Below are positions 52,857 through 61,709 of a stretch of 64,000 bases of DNA, one piece after another. A program made the position numbers and the translations under genes. Numbering within the stretch: the first letter of the stretch is position 1; each line of letters starts with the position of its first letter. This DNA comes from Brevibacterium aurantiacum (GTDB lineage Bacteria; Actinomycetota; Actinomycetes; Actinomycetales; Brevibacteriaceae): contig NZ_FXZB01000003.1 in the NCBI RefSeq assembly GCF_900169065.1, positions 142,167 through 206,166 on the forward strand, in the 5' to 3' direction. A model generated the notes under the pieces. It was not told the DNA's origin and ran no database searches. It saw nothing but the letters and a program-made list of their open reading frames with translations.

Positions 52857-53711
52857 TCAGAGGAATCGGTGAATCACCTCCCCGGCTTCGCGCATGATGG
52901 GCATGACGTCGACGACGCGGTCTGTGCCGGGTTCCCAGTTCGCAAACACCGCATAGGCGACGCGGCGAGTGGGCGTCATCGCGATCCCGGCGTCGGCCCT
53001 GATCGTCCCGTTCGTGCCTGTCTTGTTCCAGACCCACACGTCACGTTGGTAGTTGTAGTGAGCGAGAGGATCGAGATCGAACGCCGAGGCGACCATCGAG
53101 GTGTCCGCGCCGGCTCCCAACCAGCGGCGGAAGATCTCGTTCGTCGACTCGTCCCAGAACTCGTCCTTCGCGTGCCGGGCCATAAAATTGCTGATCTCGG
53201 CAGCGGTGCCCGTCGACAGGGTGCGCGGCGCCTTCGCCGGACGGGGCCAGCGAAGGAAGTCATGCAGGCCAGAGTTCCGATACCCCAGGTCCTCGACCTG
53301 GCGAGCAACGTTCTCAAGCCCGACTCGGCGGATGAGCACATTCGTCGCGAAGTTGTCGCTGAAGGCTCCGACGAGCACGGCCACGTCGTAGATGCTCAGG
53401 TCATTTTGCTCCATGAGGTACCAGATGCCGGATTCGTCGACCCGTTCCGAGGGCCGCCGTGAGAGTCGCTCCTGCAGATTGAGGGTGCCGCCCACGTGCA
53501 TCTGCAGCGCCGTGTGCAGGAGGAACACCTTGCCCATGCTGGCGGTGTCGAGCTCCTCATTCTCATTGTGCGCGAATACGCGTTCGCCGCTGTCGATGTC
53601 GTGGGCCAGTGCGCTGAATCGCACCCCCGGCAGTCGTTCGAAGTCCACCTCGCCCGCATTCGACACCTCGCAGGTGTTCGACACGTCGCTCATGTTCGTA
53701 TCCTCAATCAT
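52857..53711 (-). CDS. Cytosolic beta-lactamase-like serine hydrolase
   Basis: 284 aa from ATG 53711 (SD GGAGAGGAA). Penicillin-binding fold motifs: Ser58-x-x-Lys61 (SMGK), SDN at 118-120 and KTG (NKTGTNG) near 233. No signal peptide, and the class-A Glu166 loop is not evident, so it is unlikely to be a classical periplasmic beta-lactamase; peptidase or esterase action on D-amino-acid peptides is more likely. It sits between the S66 peptidase and DUF3870. Confidence 0.87.
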   Translation of the reverse strand: MIEDTNMSDVSNTCEVSNAGEVDFERLPGVRFSALAHDIDSGERVFAHNENEELDTASMGKVFLLHTALQMHVGGTLNLQERLSRRPSERVDESGIWYLMEQNDLSIYDVAVLVGAFSDNFATNVLIRRVGLENVARQVEDLGYRNSGLHDFLRWPRPAKAPRTLSTGTAAEISNFMARHAKDEFWDESTNEIFRRWLGAGADTSMVASAFDLDPLAHYNYQRDVWVWNKTGTNGTIRADAGIAMTPTRRVAYAVFANWEPGTDRVVDVMPIMREAGEVIHRFL

Positions 53712-53796
53712 CGTAGGAATTCCTCTCCTTCTTCGACCGTTCCAAGCGTCACAGCCCACTCACGCTCCGTCCACCAGCTCACGCCTCGTCGCCCGC

Positions 53797-54927
53797 TCAC
53801 GCTCCGTCCACCCACATCCGGGGTCTGCCCTGGGCCGGAGCCTCGAGCGTGACGGCCACTCCCAGCGGAGTGCTCGGCGCATCGGGATCGTGGCCGAAGC
53901 CCATCTCACTCACGACCGGGATGCCCGCCTCGCCGAGGTAGTCCATGAACAGCTCCTCCACCTCGGCGATCTCGGCGCAGTCCTGCCAGGACCCCAGCAC
54001 CACAGCGTCCGCTGAGTCGAACCAGCCGCCGCGGACCAGTTGCAGGAGCAGATTGTCGAGGCGGTAGAGCTCCTCATCGACGTCCTCGAGCAGCAGGATC
54101 GAAGGTCCGTATCGCTCACGGGCCTCCCGCACTCCGGCCAGCTCCGGACTCCCGATCCCGGCCGCCACCAGACTGAGATTTCCCCCGCCGAGGCGGCCCT
54201 TCGCCATCCCCGGCACCAGAGTCCGCGCCCGGCTGAGCGGGCCGGATTCAGCATCCTGCTGCGCGGCTTGAGTGGTCGTTTTGGTCCGGTCGCCGGGCGA
54301 ATCTTCGGACCATTTCGACCACTCAAGCCCATCGCTCGCAGCAGCGCCGCTCGCAGCTCTGGGAAGGCTGGAGCTTGTGGGGTGCGCGGATTCGGCCGGG
54401 AACCCCAGTTCGCGGCCGCCCCAGGGTTCGAACAGCCAGCCGGCCACCTCCGCGGGGACAACTCTCGAGTTCTTGAATGGGTCGTTGCCGACCATCGGGC
54501 AGAACAGCGTCGCCACCGACAGATGGTGGTCCCATGCCTGGTGCAGCGCTGTGATGTCCGAGGAGCCGGTGAGCAGCTTGGGCCGCCCGTCGGCGCGCAG
54601 GGCATGGGCGCGCATGAGATCGAAGTCGATTCCGTCGAGGAGGCGCATCGCCCCGAATCCGCCGCGCAGCGCGATGACCGCCGAGGTGTCCGGATCGCAC
54701 CAGGCCTCGACGAGGTCGCGTCGGCGCTGTTCGTCGGTTCCCGCCAGGTACTTCACGCGCGGGTGGCGAGCGCGGACGTTGTCGCCGACCACCACCTTCA
54801 GCCCCCAGGATTCGAGCTGTGCGATCGCCCGCTGCAGGGACTCCTCGTCCGTCGGTCCCGAGGGCGCGATGAGACGAACGGTGTCGCCGACCTGCAGCGG
54901 CGCTGTGTCGAGGTATGGGCTATCCAT
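53797..54927 (-). CDS. S66-family LD-carboxypeptidase (MccF-like)
   Basis: 376 aa from ATG 54927. LIAPSGPTDEESLQRA begins the N-domain, GGFGAMRLLDGIDFDLMRAH precedes the nucleophile segment LLTGSSDITAL, and GGNLSLVAAGIGSPE and GFGHDPDAPSTPLGVAVTLE belong to the C-domain with the Glu and His of the Ser-Glu-His triad. LD-carboxypeptidases release D-Ala from murein tetrapeptides; MccF members cut peptidyl-adenylates. An insert of about 40 residues carries a long DNA palindrome. The start overlaps the end of an ABC ATPase relic. Confidence 0.9.
   Translation of the reverse strand: MDSPYLDTAPLQVGDTVRLIAPSGPTDEESLQRAIAQLESWGLKVVVGDNVRARHPRVKYLAGTDEQRRRDLVEAWCDPDTSAVIALRGGFGAMRLLDGIDFDLMRAHALRADGRPKLLTGSSDITALHQAWDHHLSVATLFCPMVGNDPFKNSRVVPAEVAGWLFEPWGGRELGFPAESAHPTSSSLPRAASGAAASDGLEWSKWSEDSPGDRTKTTTQAAQQDAESGPLSRARTLVPGMAKGRLGGGNLSLVAAGIGSPELAGVREARERYGPSILLLEDVDEELYRLDNLLLQLVRGGWFDSADAVVLGSWQDCAEIAEVEELFMDYLGEAGIPVVSEMGFGHDPDAPSTPLGVAVTLEAPAQGRPRMWVDGA
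54265..54329. repeat. 65-bp palindromic element inside the S66 gene
   Basis: 24-nt arms (54265-54288 and 54306-54329) match except for a 4-nt central bubble; the loop is 17 nt. It encodes an in-frame stretch (WSKWSEDSPGD... region) absent from the conserved S66 core, and looks like a small inserted palindromic element. Confidence 0.75.
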
Positions 54928-55110
54928 TATTGACCAGACTCTGACTTCCCATTCGGGGAACTGCGGCGAGGAGTTCCTGCGTGTAGGCGTGGCGTGGATT
55001 CGCAAGGACAGTGTCGACGTCGTCGTATTCGACGATCTCGCCCTGCTTCATCACGGCCACGGTGTCGGCGATGTTCCAGGCCAGGCCGAGGTCGTGGGTG
55101 ACGACCCCGG
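54920..55110 (-). pseudogene. C-terminal relic of an oligopeptide ABC transporter ATPase
   Basis: About 60 codons remain: VVTHDLGLAWNIADTVAVMK is the switch-His region and NPRHAYTQELLAAVP is the C-terminal oligopeptide-type (DppD/DppF/OppF) motif. Everything upstream (Walker A, signature, Walker B) is gone, replaced by the TRAP permease gene that stops at 55137. The relic's stop overlaps the S66 ATG by 8 bp, showing that the ATPase once preceded S66 in an operon. Confidence 0.88.
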
Positions 55111-55136
55111 CCCCGGCCTTAGGGCGGCCTCGGGGT

Positions 55137-57209
55137 TCAGGCCTTCTGCTCCACGAGTTCTTTCGCGATCTGATCGGAGGTGGTCGCCTTGCGCAGCTTC
55201 TGCTCGGCCGCGATGATGACCAGCGCACCCAGGCCCACCGCCGAGACCCACAGGTTCGGGTAGACCAAGGCTATGCCGCCGGCGACGAGCAGCAGCCGTT
55301 CGACGACGTTAGCCGAACCGAAGAAGTAGCCGGCCAGACCCGCTGAGACTCCGACCATGCCCAGAATCAGTGTGACCAGGGCAATCAGCATCTCCGACAC
55401 GGTTCCCTGCAGCAGAAGTGCCGGCTCCAGGATGAAGACATACGGGATGAGGAAGCCCGCGATGGCGATACGCAGTGCAGTGACACCTGCGCGCATCGGA
55501 TTGGCCGCCGCGATGCCCGCACCGGCATAGGCCGCCAGACACACAGGAGGTGTGATGTCGGCGAGGATGCCGAAGAAGAACACGAACATGTGTGCCGCGA
55601 TGAGCGGAACGTCGAAGTTGTTATACAGGATCGGCGCGGCGATGGTGGCCGTCACGACGTAGTTCGCCGTAGTCGGAAGTCCCATGCCGAGCACCAGGCA
55701 GGCGATCATCACCATGAACAGCACGACGAAGAAGTTGCCTCCCGCGAGATCGACGAGCCCCTTGCCCAGCTGACCGCCGAGTCCTGTCACCGTGACGGTG
55801 CCGGCGACGATCCCAGCTGTCGCACAGGCCGCGATGACCGGCAGGGCCGTTCGTGCGCCCGAGACGAGCAACTCGACGAACCCCCGCGGAGTGAGACGGG
55901 TGATCTTGCGCAGGAAGCTGAGGATGAACCCTGTGCCGATGCCGAACAGTGCCGCACGGATCGGCGACATGCCGGACAGCAGAGTGAGGACGATGACGAC
56001 GAGGGGCAGGAGCAGGTCGAGGCGTTTGAGCAGCTCGATGCCGTTGGGCAGGCTGCTCTTCGCCATGCCCAGGATTCCGGTGGTCTTCGCCTCGAAGTGG
56101 ATGGAGAGGAACGCTCCGAGGAAGTAGAGGAGAGCGGGAATGATGGCGATGACGATGAGCCCGTTGTATTCGAGGTCGGGCACATTCTGAGCCATGATGA
56201 ATGCCGCTGCGCCCATGATCGGCGGCATGAGCTGCCCGCCGGTCGATGCTGTGGCCTCGGTCGCGGCAGCGAAGTGGGGTTTGAACCCGGCCCGCTTCAT
56301 CAGCGGGATGGTGAACGATCCCGAGGCGACCGTGTTCGCAACCGAAGAGCCCGAGACCATTCCCTGCAGACCCGAGGCCACCACGGCCGCCTTTGCCGGG
56401 CCGCCGGTGTACCGTCCGGTCAGCCGGAAGGCGAGGTCGTTGAAGAACTGTCCGATGTTCGTGTGGACGAGCATCACCGCGAAGAAGAGGAAGAGGAAGA
56501 TGAAATTTGCCGACACCTGGATCGGCGTGCCGAATATGCCCCCGCCGCTGGACAGGAACATGCCTGTGGCGAGGTCTTCGACGCTCAGCCCCGAATGCCT
56601 GAACACCGGCAGGTAGTTGCCGAAGAGACCATAGAGCAGAGCGACTCCGGCGATGATGACGATCGGCAGGCCGACGCATCGACGTGTCGCTTCGAGAATG
56701 AGGAGCACTCCCAGGACGGCGACGAAGAAGTCGAGTTCGGAGTATCCGAGGATCTGCACCGAGTTGCTCACCAGGCGCGTGTAGTCGAAGAACACATAGA
56801 GATTGCAGCCGAGTCCGGCCAATCCGAGCAGGACGTCGTACCAGGGGATCCCTTTGCCCCGGCCGATGAGGATATCGGCCACCCGGTTTCCAGTGGCCGG
56901 CGCGTCGAGCAGCCGCCTACTGGCCGGGTAGAGGAAGAAGATCAGGGCTGTCGCCCCCGCAAGATGCAGGGACGAGTGCATCCACGTGTTGAACGGACGC
57001 TCCAGTGCCGCATAGAGGTGGTAGAGGGTGAAGACGATCGAGATACCGCCGATCACCCACGCCCACCACCCGAGGTCGGTGCGGAATCGACTCGAGGTGT
57101 CGACTTTGCGCAGCACCTCGGCGGAGTCCTGCTTCGCTTCCGCGGTCTGCTCGGCGACCGCCCCGGCCGCGTTGTCAGATGGCCGGGGCGGTGTCGGGTG
57201 ATCACTCAC
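55137..57209 (-). CDS. TRAP transporter fused permease (TAXI-associated)
   Basis: 690 aa with about 16-18 hydrophobic helices, combining the small (DctQ-like) and large (DctM-like) subunits. GGQLMPPIMGAAAFIMAQNV and GMVSGSSVANTVASGSFTIP are conserved DctM segments, and LGMGLPTTANYVVTATIAAP another. Energised by sodium, with the periplasmic TAXI protein delivering the solute. The ATG overlaps the TAXI gene stop by 4 bp. Substrates of such systems include dicarboxylates and amino acids; unknown here. Confidence 0.93.
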   Translation of the reverse strand: MSDHPTPPRPSDNAAGAVAEQTAEAKQDSAEVLRKVDTSSRFRTDLGWWAWVIGGISIVFTLYHLYAALERPFNTWMHSSLHLAGATALIFFLYPASRRLLDAPATGNRVADILIGRGKGIPWYDVLLGLAGLGCNLYVFFDYTRLVSNSVQILGYSELDFFVAVLGVLLILEATRRCVGLPIVIIAGVALLYGLFGNYLPVFRHSGLSVEDLATGMFLSSGGGIFGTPIQVSANFIFLFLFFAVMLVHTNIGQFFNDLAFRLTGRYTGGPAKAAVVASGLQGMVSGSSVANTVASGSFTIPLMKRAGFKPHFAAATEATASTGGQLMPPIMGAAAFIMAQNVPDLEYNGLIVIAIIPALLYFLGAFLSIHFEAKTTGILGMAKSSLPNGIELLKRLDLLLPLVVIVLTLLSGMSPIRAALFGIGTGFILSFLRKITRLTPRGFVELLVSGARTALPVIAACATAGIVAGTVTVTGLGGQLGKGLVDLAGGNFFVVLFMVMIACLVLGMGLPTTANYVVTATIAAPILYNNFDVPLIAAHMFVFFFGILADITPPVCLAAYAGAGIAAANPMRAGVTALRIAIAGFLIPYVFILEPALLLQGTVSEMLIALVTLILGMVGVSAGLAGYFFGSANVVERLLLVAGGIALVYPNLWVSAVGLGALVIIAAEQKLRKATTSDQIAKELVEQKA

Positions 57210-58189
57210 GGCAGGTCAATGCCTTCTTCGTCGTAGTACTTCTGGGCTCCGGGGTGCAGCGGCACATCGCCGATGCCCAGCATGGCGGAGTCCTTGGTGA
57301 TCAACTTCCCGACATCCAGCGTGATCTCATCGCTGTGCTCGAACAGCGCCTTGGTCATTCCGTAGGCGGTGTCCTCGCTGACCTGATCCGTGGAGGCCAC
57401 CAGGGAGGCGAAGACGGACACCGTGGGCACGTCCTCCTCGAGGAAGTCGTAGGCATCGGCAGGGATGTCGTAGGATTCGGCACCACTGTTCTCTTCGATC
57501 GCCGAGGTCGTCTTCTCGTCGAGGCCGAGGAGTTTGACGTCGGTCGTCGCCGCCAGCTGCGTCAGTCCGGCCACCGGGGTGCCGACGACGAAGATCGTCG
57601 CATCGATCTGCTTGTCGGCGAGCATATCGGTCGAGGCCCCGAAGTCAGTGATCTCCGGCGTGTAGTCCGACTCGCCGATGTTCGCCGCGTCGAGTACGGC
57701 GTCCGAGATCGCGCGGGTACCGGAACCGGCATCACCGACGGCGATCTTCTTGCCCTTGAGATCCTGAACGGATTCGATCCCGGAATCTTCTCGCACGATG
57801 ATGTGTGCGGCTTCAGGGTAGAGCGAGGCGATCCACCCGACATTGTCGATCTTCGTGCTGTCGAGGTCCTCGAGCTCACCCTGGACAGCGTTGTTCGCGG
57901 TGTCGCTCTGGGTGAAGCCCAGCTGCCACTCACCCTGGTAGATCTTGCCGAGGTTCTCCGCCGAGGCTCCGGACTCCACATAGTTGACGGACGTGCCGTC
58001 GACATTCTCTTCGAAGATCGTGGCGAGCTCGCCGCCGAGGGGATAGTAGGTTCCGGAGGTGCCTCCGGTTCCGAAGGTGAGGTCATTCGTGGTCTCACCT
58101 CCATCACCCGAACCACCGCCGGACCCGCAGGCGGAGAGACTGAGTGCGAGAGCGGCGATGGCCGCTACGGTCATGCGTCTGATATTCAT
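57206..58189 (-). CDS. TAXI-family TRAP solute-binding lipoprotein
   Basis: 327 aa. Lipoprotein signal with lipobox LSAC (Cys21) followed by a Gly/Ser spacer. LTFGTGGTSGTYYPLGGELA is the TAXI N-terminal ligand segment; GEWQLGFTQSDTANNAVQGE and GKKIAVGDAGSGTRAISDAV are conserved. SD GAGGAAAC before ATG 58189. Captures the solute for the TRAP permease. Confidence 0.93.
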   Translation of the reverse strand: MNIRRMTVAAIAALALSLSACGSGGGSGDGGETTNDLTFGTGGTSGTYYPLGGELATIFEENVDGTSVNYVESGASAENLGKIYQGEWQLGFTQSDTANNAVQGELEDLDSTKIDNVGWIASLYPEAAHIIVREDSGIESVQDLKGKKIAVGDAGSGTRAISDAVLDAANIGESDYTPEITDFGASTDMLADKQIDATIFVVGTPVAGLTQLAATTDVKLLGLDEKTTSAIEENSGAESYDIPADAYDFLEEDVPTVSVFASLVASTDQVSEDTAYGMTKALFEHSDEITLDVGKLITKDSAMLGIGDVPLHPGAQKYYDEEGIDLP

Positions 58190-58312
58190 CGTTTCCTCTT
58201 CGTCGTCAAAGTACTGTCACCAGCTGCCGTGCTGGTCACTCGGGTGCTTCCCTCCGAGACTATGCGGATGTTGTCATCATTCATGCTCTCAAACTGAATG
58301 TTTGCTGAATCG

Positions 58313-59855
58313 TTAACTGTCTCCTTCGCTCTGAACCGGACGATACGGTGCGATCTCGGGTTCGCCAGCCTCGGCGAGAATCTCTTCCCTGCTCTGACCG
58401 CGGCGGATGACGGAGAACTCGACTCCCTCCTGCTTGGCCCTGTACCCGAACACGGGCACCCGCGGGAGCAGGTTGTAGGAGAACGGATTGGAGAAGTAGT
58501 AGGCGCCGGTGTCGGGCACGGCCACGATGTCGCCGGCGTCAAGGCGCGGCAGCATTCGGTCGCGGGCCAGGAGGTCTCCGGCGAAGCAGGCGGGGCCGGC
58601 AACATCGGTGGGAACCGCCTCGGCGGATTTGGGACTGCCGTCTGGGTTGAACGGGAGGATACGCAGCGGCCAGTCGGTGGGGGCATAGGCCGTGCGGGTC
58701 GCGACCTGGACGCCGGCGTGGGTCATGGCGATGCGGCGGCCGCCGGTGGTCTTGGCATATTCGACGTGGGTCAGGATGGTGCCGGCCTTGGCCAGCAGTG
58801 CGCGCCCGAATTCGGTGATGATGTCGAAGTCGAACAGGCCGGGGACCTGCGTTTCGAGCACAGCCCGGTATTCGGCGAAGGTCGGGGTGATGTCCTCGCC
58901 GGCGAAGTTCACCGGCAGCCCCCCCGCCGATGTCGATGCGGGTGATCTGGCGGTCGTCGCTGCGGTTCTCCGCCTGAGATGACGCCCGGAAGGGTCCTCC
59001 CTCACGTTCTGCGGCGCGCGCATTGATTTCCTGCGCCAGCTCGACGACCGCTTCGACACCTGCGGCGGCCTGGTCGAGGCTGATGCCCTGGGAACCCGAA
59101 TGGACGTGGATCTGGTTGAGCCAGGGACGCGCCAGGTAAGCCTCAATGAGTGTTTCGCGAGCTCCCGGGTCGGCCAGTCCGATGCCGAATTTCGATGTCT
59201 GTGTGGCAGTCGACAGCGCACCGATCGTGCCCGTGCCCGACTGTGGGTTGATTCGGATCCCCACCCTCGCCGAGGCGGTCCCGGGTCCGGGCTCATCCGC
59301 CCGGTTCGCGTCGGCGGAGGGTGTGCCTGCCCGGTTCGCGTCTGCATTGAGCGGTGCCTCGGCTGCGAGAATCGCATCGAGTCGTTCGAGTTCTGCATAG
59401 TTGTCGATGTTCATCGACACACCCAGCGACACTGCACGTGTAAGTTCGGACAGGGTCTTCGCCGGAGAGTCGAAGACGATGCTCTCAGGTGCGAAGCCTG
59501 CGGCCAGGGCAAGGTCGAGCTCGCCGGGACTGGCGACCTCGCATCCCGCGCCGACATCTGCGTAGTAGCGCAACAGGGCTCGCAGCGGCACGGCTTTGCA
59601 GGCCACGGCGTGGAGGACTTCGGTGTCCCCCGCGAATGCCGAAACCAGGTGCTCGTACGCGCCCGCGATCTGGTCGAGGTCGATGAGTCCGAGCACCGGA
59701 GTCGCATCATCGAGTATCGGCGACGGAGCGTCAACACCGTTGGCCTCGGCACCGGTTCCTACGACACCGCCTTCACGGGTTGAGCTCTTCGCCACGGCCT
59801 TGATGACCCGATCCCGGCTGGCCTGGACCGCCGGCCCCGACTGGTTTCTGTGCAT
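58313..59855 (-). pseudogene. Fold-type III PLP decarboxylase (LysA/ODC-like), frameshifted at G7
   Basis: ATG 59855 (SD GAAGGA) opens a frame with the PLP-lysine segment HAVACKAVPLRALLRYY, CEVASPGELDLALAAGF, INPQSGTGT, HVHSGSQGIS and IDIGGG. At a run of seven G (plus-strand C7, 58919-58925) the frame is lost. Removing one G continues the family sequence LPVNFAGEDITPTFAEY and GDIVAVPDTGAYYFSNPF to the stop at 58313, with ACFAGDLLARD carrying the active-site Cys and Asp. The family decarboxylates diaminopimelate, ornithine, arginine or similar. The extended tail beyond the Tyr loop differs from plain LysA. An Asn/Arg/Ala insert lies near residue 170-190. Confidence 0.85.
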
Positions 59856-60023
59856 AGCGTCCTTCGTTCGTGATGTGCTGTCACTCTAGAACGCCGCGAC
59901 CAGGGCAAACGAACAATTATCTGCCAAACTTTCCCTCACTGCCTTGTGAGAACCACACAGCCGACGTCGATGGCGATTCGAAACCGCCTACACGTAGAGC
60001 CCCTCAGCCAGGTCTGTGCCGGA

Positions 60024-61640
60024 TCAGTGGCTTTCCCTGTCGAAGACGAGCACAGCGAACTCCAGCCACAGCCGCCCCGCACGATCCGCCGTCGACAGGC
60101 CCGTGATCTCCTCGATCCGTGACAGACGGTGACGCAGGGAATTCGTGTGCACATGCAGACGTCGGGACGCCTCGGCGGAGTTTCCAACTGTTGCGAAGTA
60201 CACCCGAAGAGTCTCGAGGAGCTGCCCCTGAAGCTTCGCATCGTGTGCTGCGAGCAGCCGGGCAGGCTCCGTGATGCGAGGACCCACCGAGCGCAGAGCA
60301 TCGGCGACTTCGAGGCCCACGAGTTCGGCCGCAACATCCTCGGCCGTCGCCCCACGCACCACGTCCTGAGCGTCGACAGATCCGCTTCCCGCAGGCGTGG
60401 AAGCACCGCCGGCCAGCAGGGCGTCGACGACGTACACGGCTTCGGTCCACGAACGTGCCACATGGTCGAGGCGTTCGACCGCAGTGCCCACCCCGAAGTG
60501 AAACGGCTCGCTCGGAGGCAGGGACCGCTGCAACGTCGAGACGACATGAGACTTGATCTCAATCGCCGACATGCCCTCACTCATGTGCACGAGCACCGCC
60601 AGGTGACCATGAGTCCCCACATGGGCGAGCACGGCATCGGCGAAGGCGGCCCGCAGATGGAACCTCAGCACGGGCTCTCGGTCGGGGGCCACCTCGGCGA
60701 AGGCCAGGGTTGCGTAATGCCCGGAGAAGGGCAGCGCGAGCAAAGTTGCGGCCGGGCCCAGGTCCGGCGAGCCGCCGAGGATGGAGCCGAGGGCCTCGCG
60801 GCGGATGCGCTTCTCGAACGGGGACCGGCGCAGGGTCCGCAGCATCACCGGGACTGCAGCTCGGGCGGCATCCCGGAGTACCTCGCGCAGGGACGCCGGA
60901 TCCACCGCGTCGGGGTAGGCGGCCCAGATCGTACCGAGCAGCTCGCCTTCGCTGCGCAGGGCGATGACCGACCGGGCAGGAGTGGTCCCGGCAGCTGGTC
61001 GCTCGACCACGTCGGTCGAACGGCGCACCACGTCGAGGAATCCGGATTCCTCGAGCTCGGCGATACGCCAGTCGGGGATTGCGCCGGAGAGGATGGTCTC
61101 GCGTCGAATGTCATCGATCTCATCGCCGAGGTTGGAGTGCGCAAGCACGCGCGACGCCGGGTCCTCGATCGTGATCGACGCACCCGTCATCTCCGCGATG
61201 ACCGCGGCCAGCGCACTTAGATCATCGACATCTGGCCAGGCCAGGGCACTCGAGGCACCCTCGTTGAGCTGCCGCAGATGAACCAGCACCTCGGACCAGG
61301 TCACGCCGGTGGATCGTTCCAGCAGAATGGGCGCCGCTGACGTGTCTGTCCCCTCGCCGAGGTGGGCGTGCGTTCCCGGCGAAACGACGAGTGCCGCGGC
61401 ACCCGAGTACCGCGCGCGAATCGTGTTGAGCCCGCCCGGACCGTCCACAGTTTCGGTGACGAGGACAACGGCCCCCGCGAGTCCAGCCGGAGAACCAAGA
61501 ACACCGGCCGAGGCTCTGAGATCAAGGTCGAACTCGATGCGAGTGACTTCGACGTCGGTTTCGGTCTGGGTCAGGGGAAGCAGAAACCCCGCGGTCTCTC
61601 GCAACAGGCGGGAGACGCGCAGGGCATTCGTTTCACTCAT
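60024..61640 (-). CDS. PucR-family transcriptional regulator
   Basis: 538 aa from ATG 61640. The N-terminal half resembles the PucR purine-catabolism domain, a GGDEF-like dimerisation region lies in the middle (SGHYATLAFAEVAPDREPV onward), and the C-terminal HTH reads EASRRLHVHTNSLRHRLSRI. PucR proteins usually activate neighbouring catabolic genes in response to metabolites. It is the first gene of the co-directional peptide island, 168 bp before the decarboxylase. Confidence 0.9.
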   Translation of the reverse strand: MSETNALRVSRLLRETAGFLLPLTQTETDVEVTRIEFDLDLRASAGVLGSPAGLAGAVVLVTETVDGPGGLNTIRARYSGAAALVVSPGTHAHLGEGTDTSAAPILLERSTGVTWSEVLVHLRQLNEGASSALAWPDVDDLSALAAVIAEMTGASITIEDPASRVLAHSNLGDEIDDIRRETILSGAIPDWRIAELEESGFLDVVRRSTDVVERPAAGTTPARSVIALRSEGELLGTIWAAYPDAVDPASLREVLRDAARAAVPVMLRTLRRSPFEKRIRREALGSILGGSPDLGPAATLLALPFSGHYATLAFAEVAPDREPVLRFHLRAAFADAVLAHVGTHGHLAVLVHMSEGMSAIEIKSHVVSTLQRSLPPSEPFHFGVGTAVERLDHVARSWTEAVYVVDALLAGGASTPAGSGSVDAQDVVRGATAEDVAAELVGLEVADALRSVGPRITEPARLLAAHDAKLQGQLLETLRVYFATVGNSAEASRRLHVHTNSLRHRLSRIEEITGLSTADRAGRLWLEFAVLVFDRESH

Positions 61641-61709
61641 ATACCCACTGTAGTCAACGGCGCACCCACGCACCTCGTGACCCCGTCAACTACCGAACTT
61701 GTTTGTGCT

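Noticed and set aside
52857..53711. Serine hydrolase as an antibiotic-resistance beta-lactamase
   Set aside because: No signal peptide and no recognisable Glu166 loop; neighbours point to peptide metabolism.
53759..53811. 16-bp direct repeats (53759-53774 and 53796-53811) as an attachment site
   Set aside because: They duplicate the end of the S66 coding sequence including its stop and sit 37 bp apart; a local tandem duplication is simpler, with no integrase nearby.
55590..57236. 548-codon plus-strand open frame opposite the TRAP permease
   Set aside because: Composition (Glu/Asp/Arg/His rich, no fold-like pattern) is what the complement of a hydrophobic membrane protein gives; no own signals.
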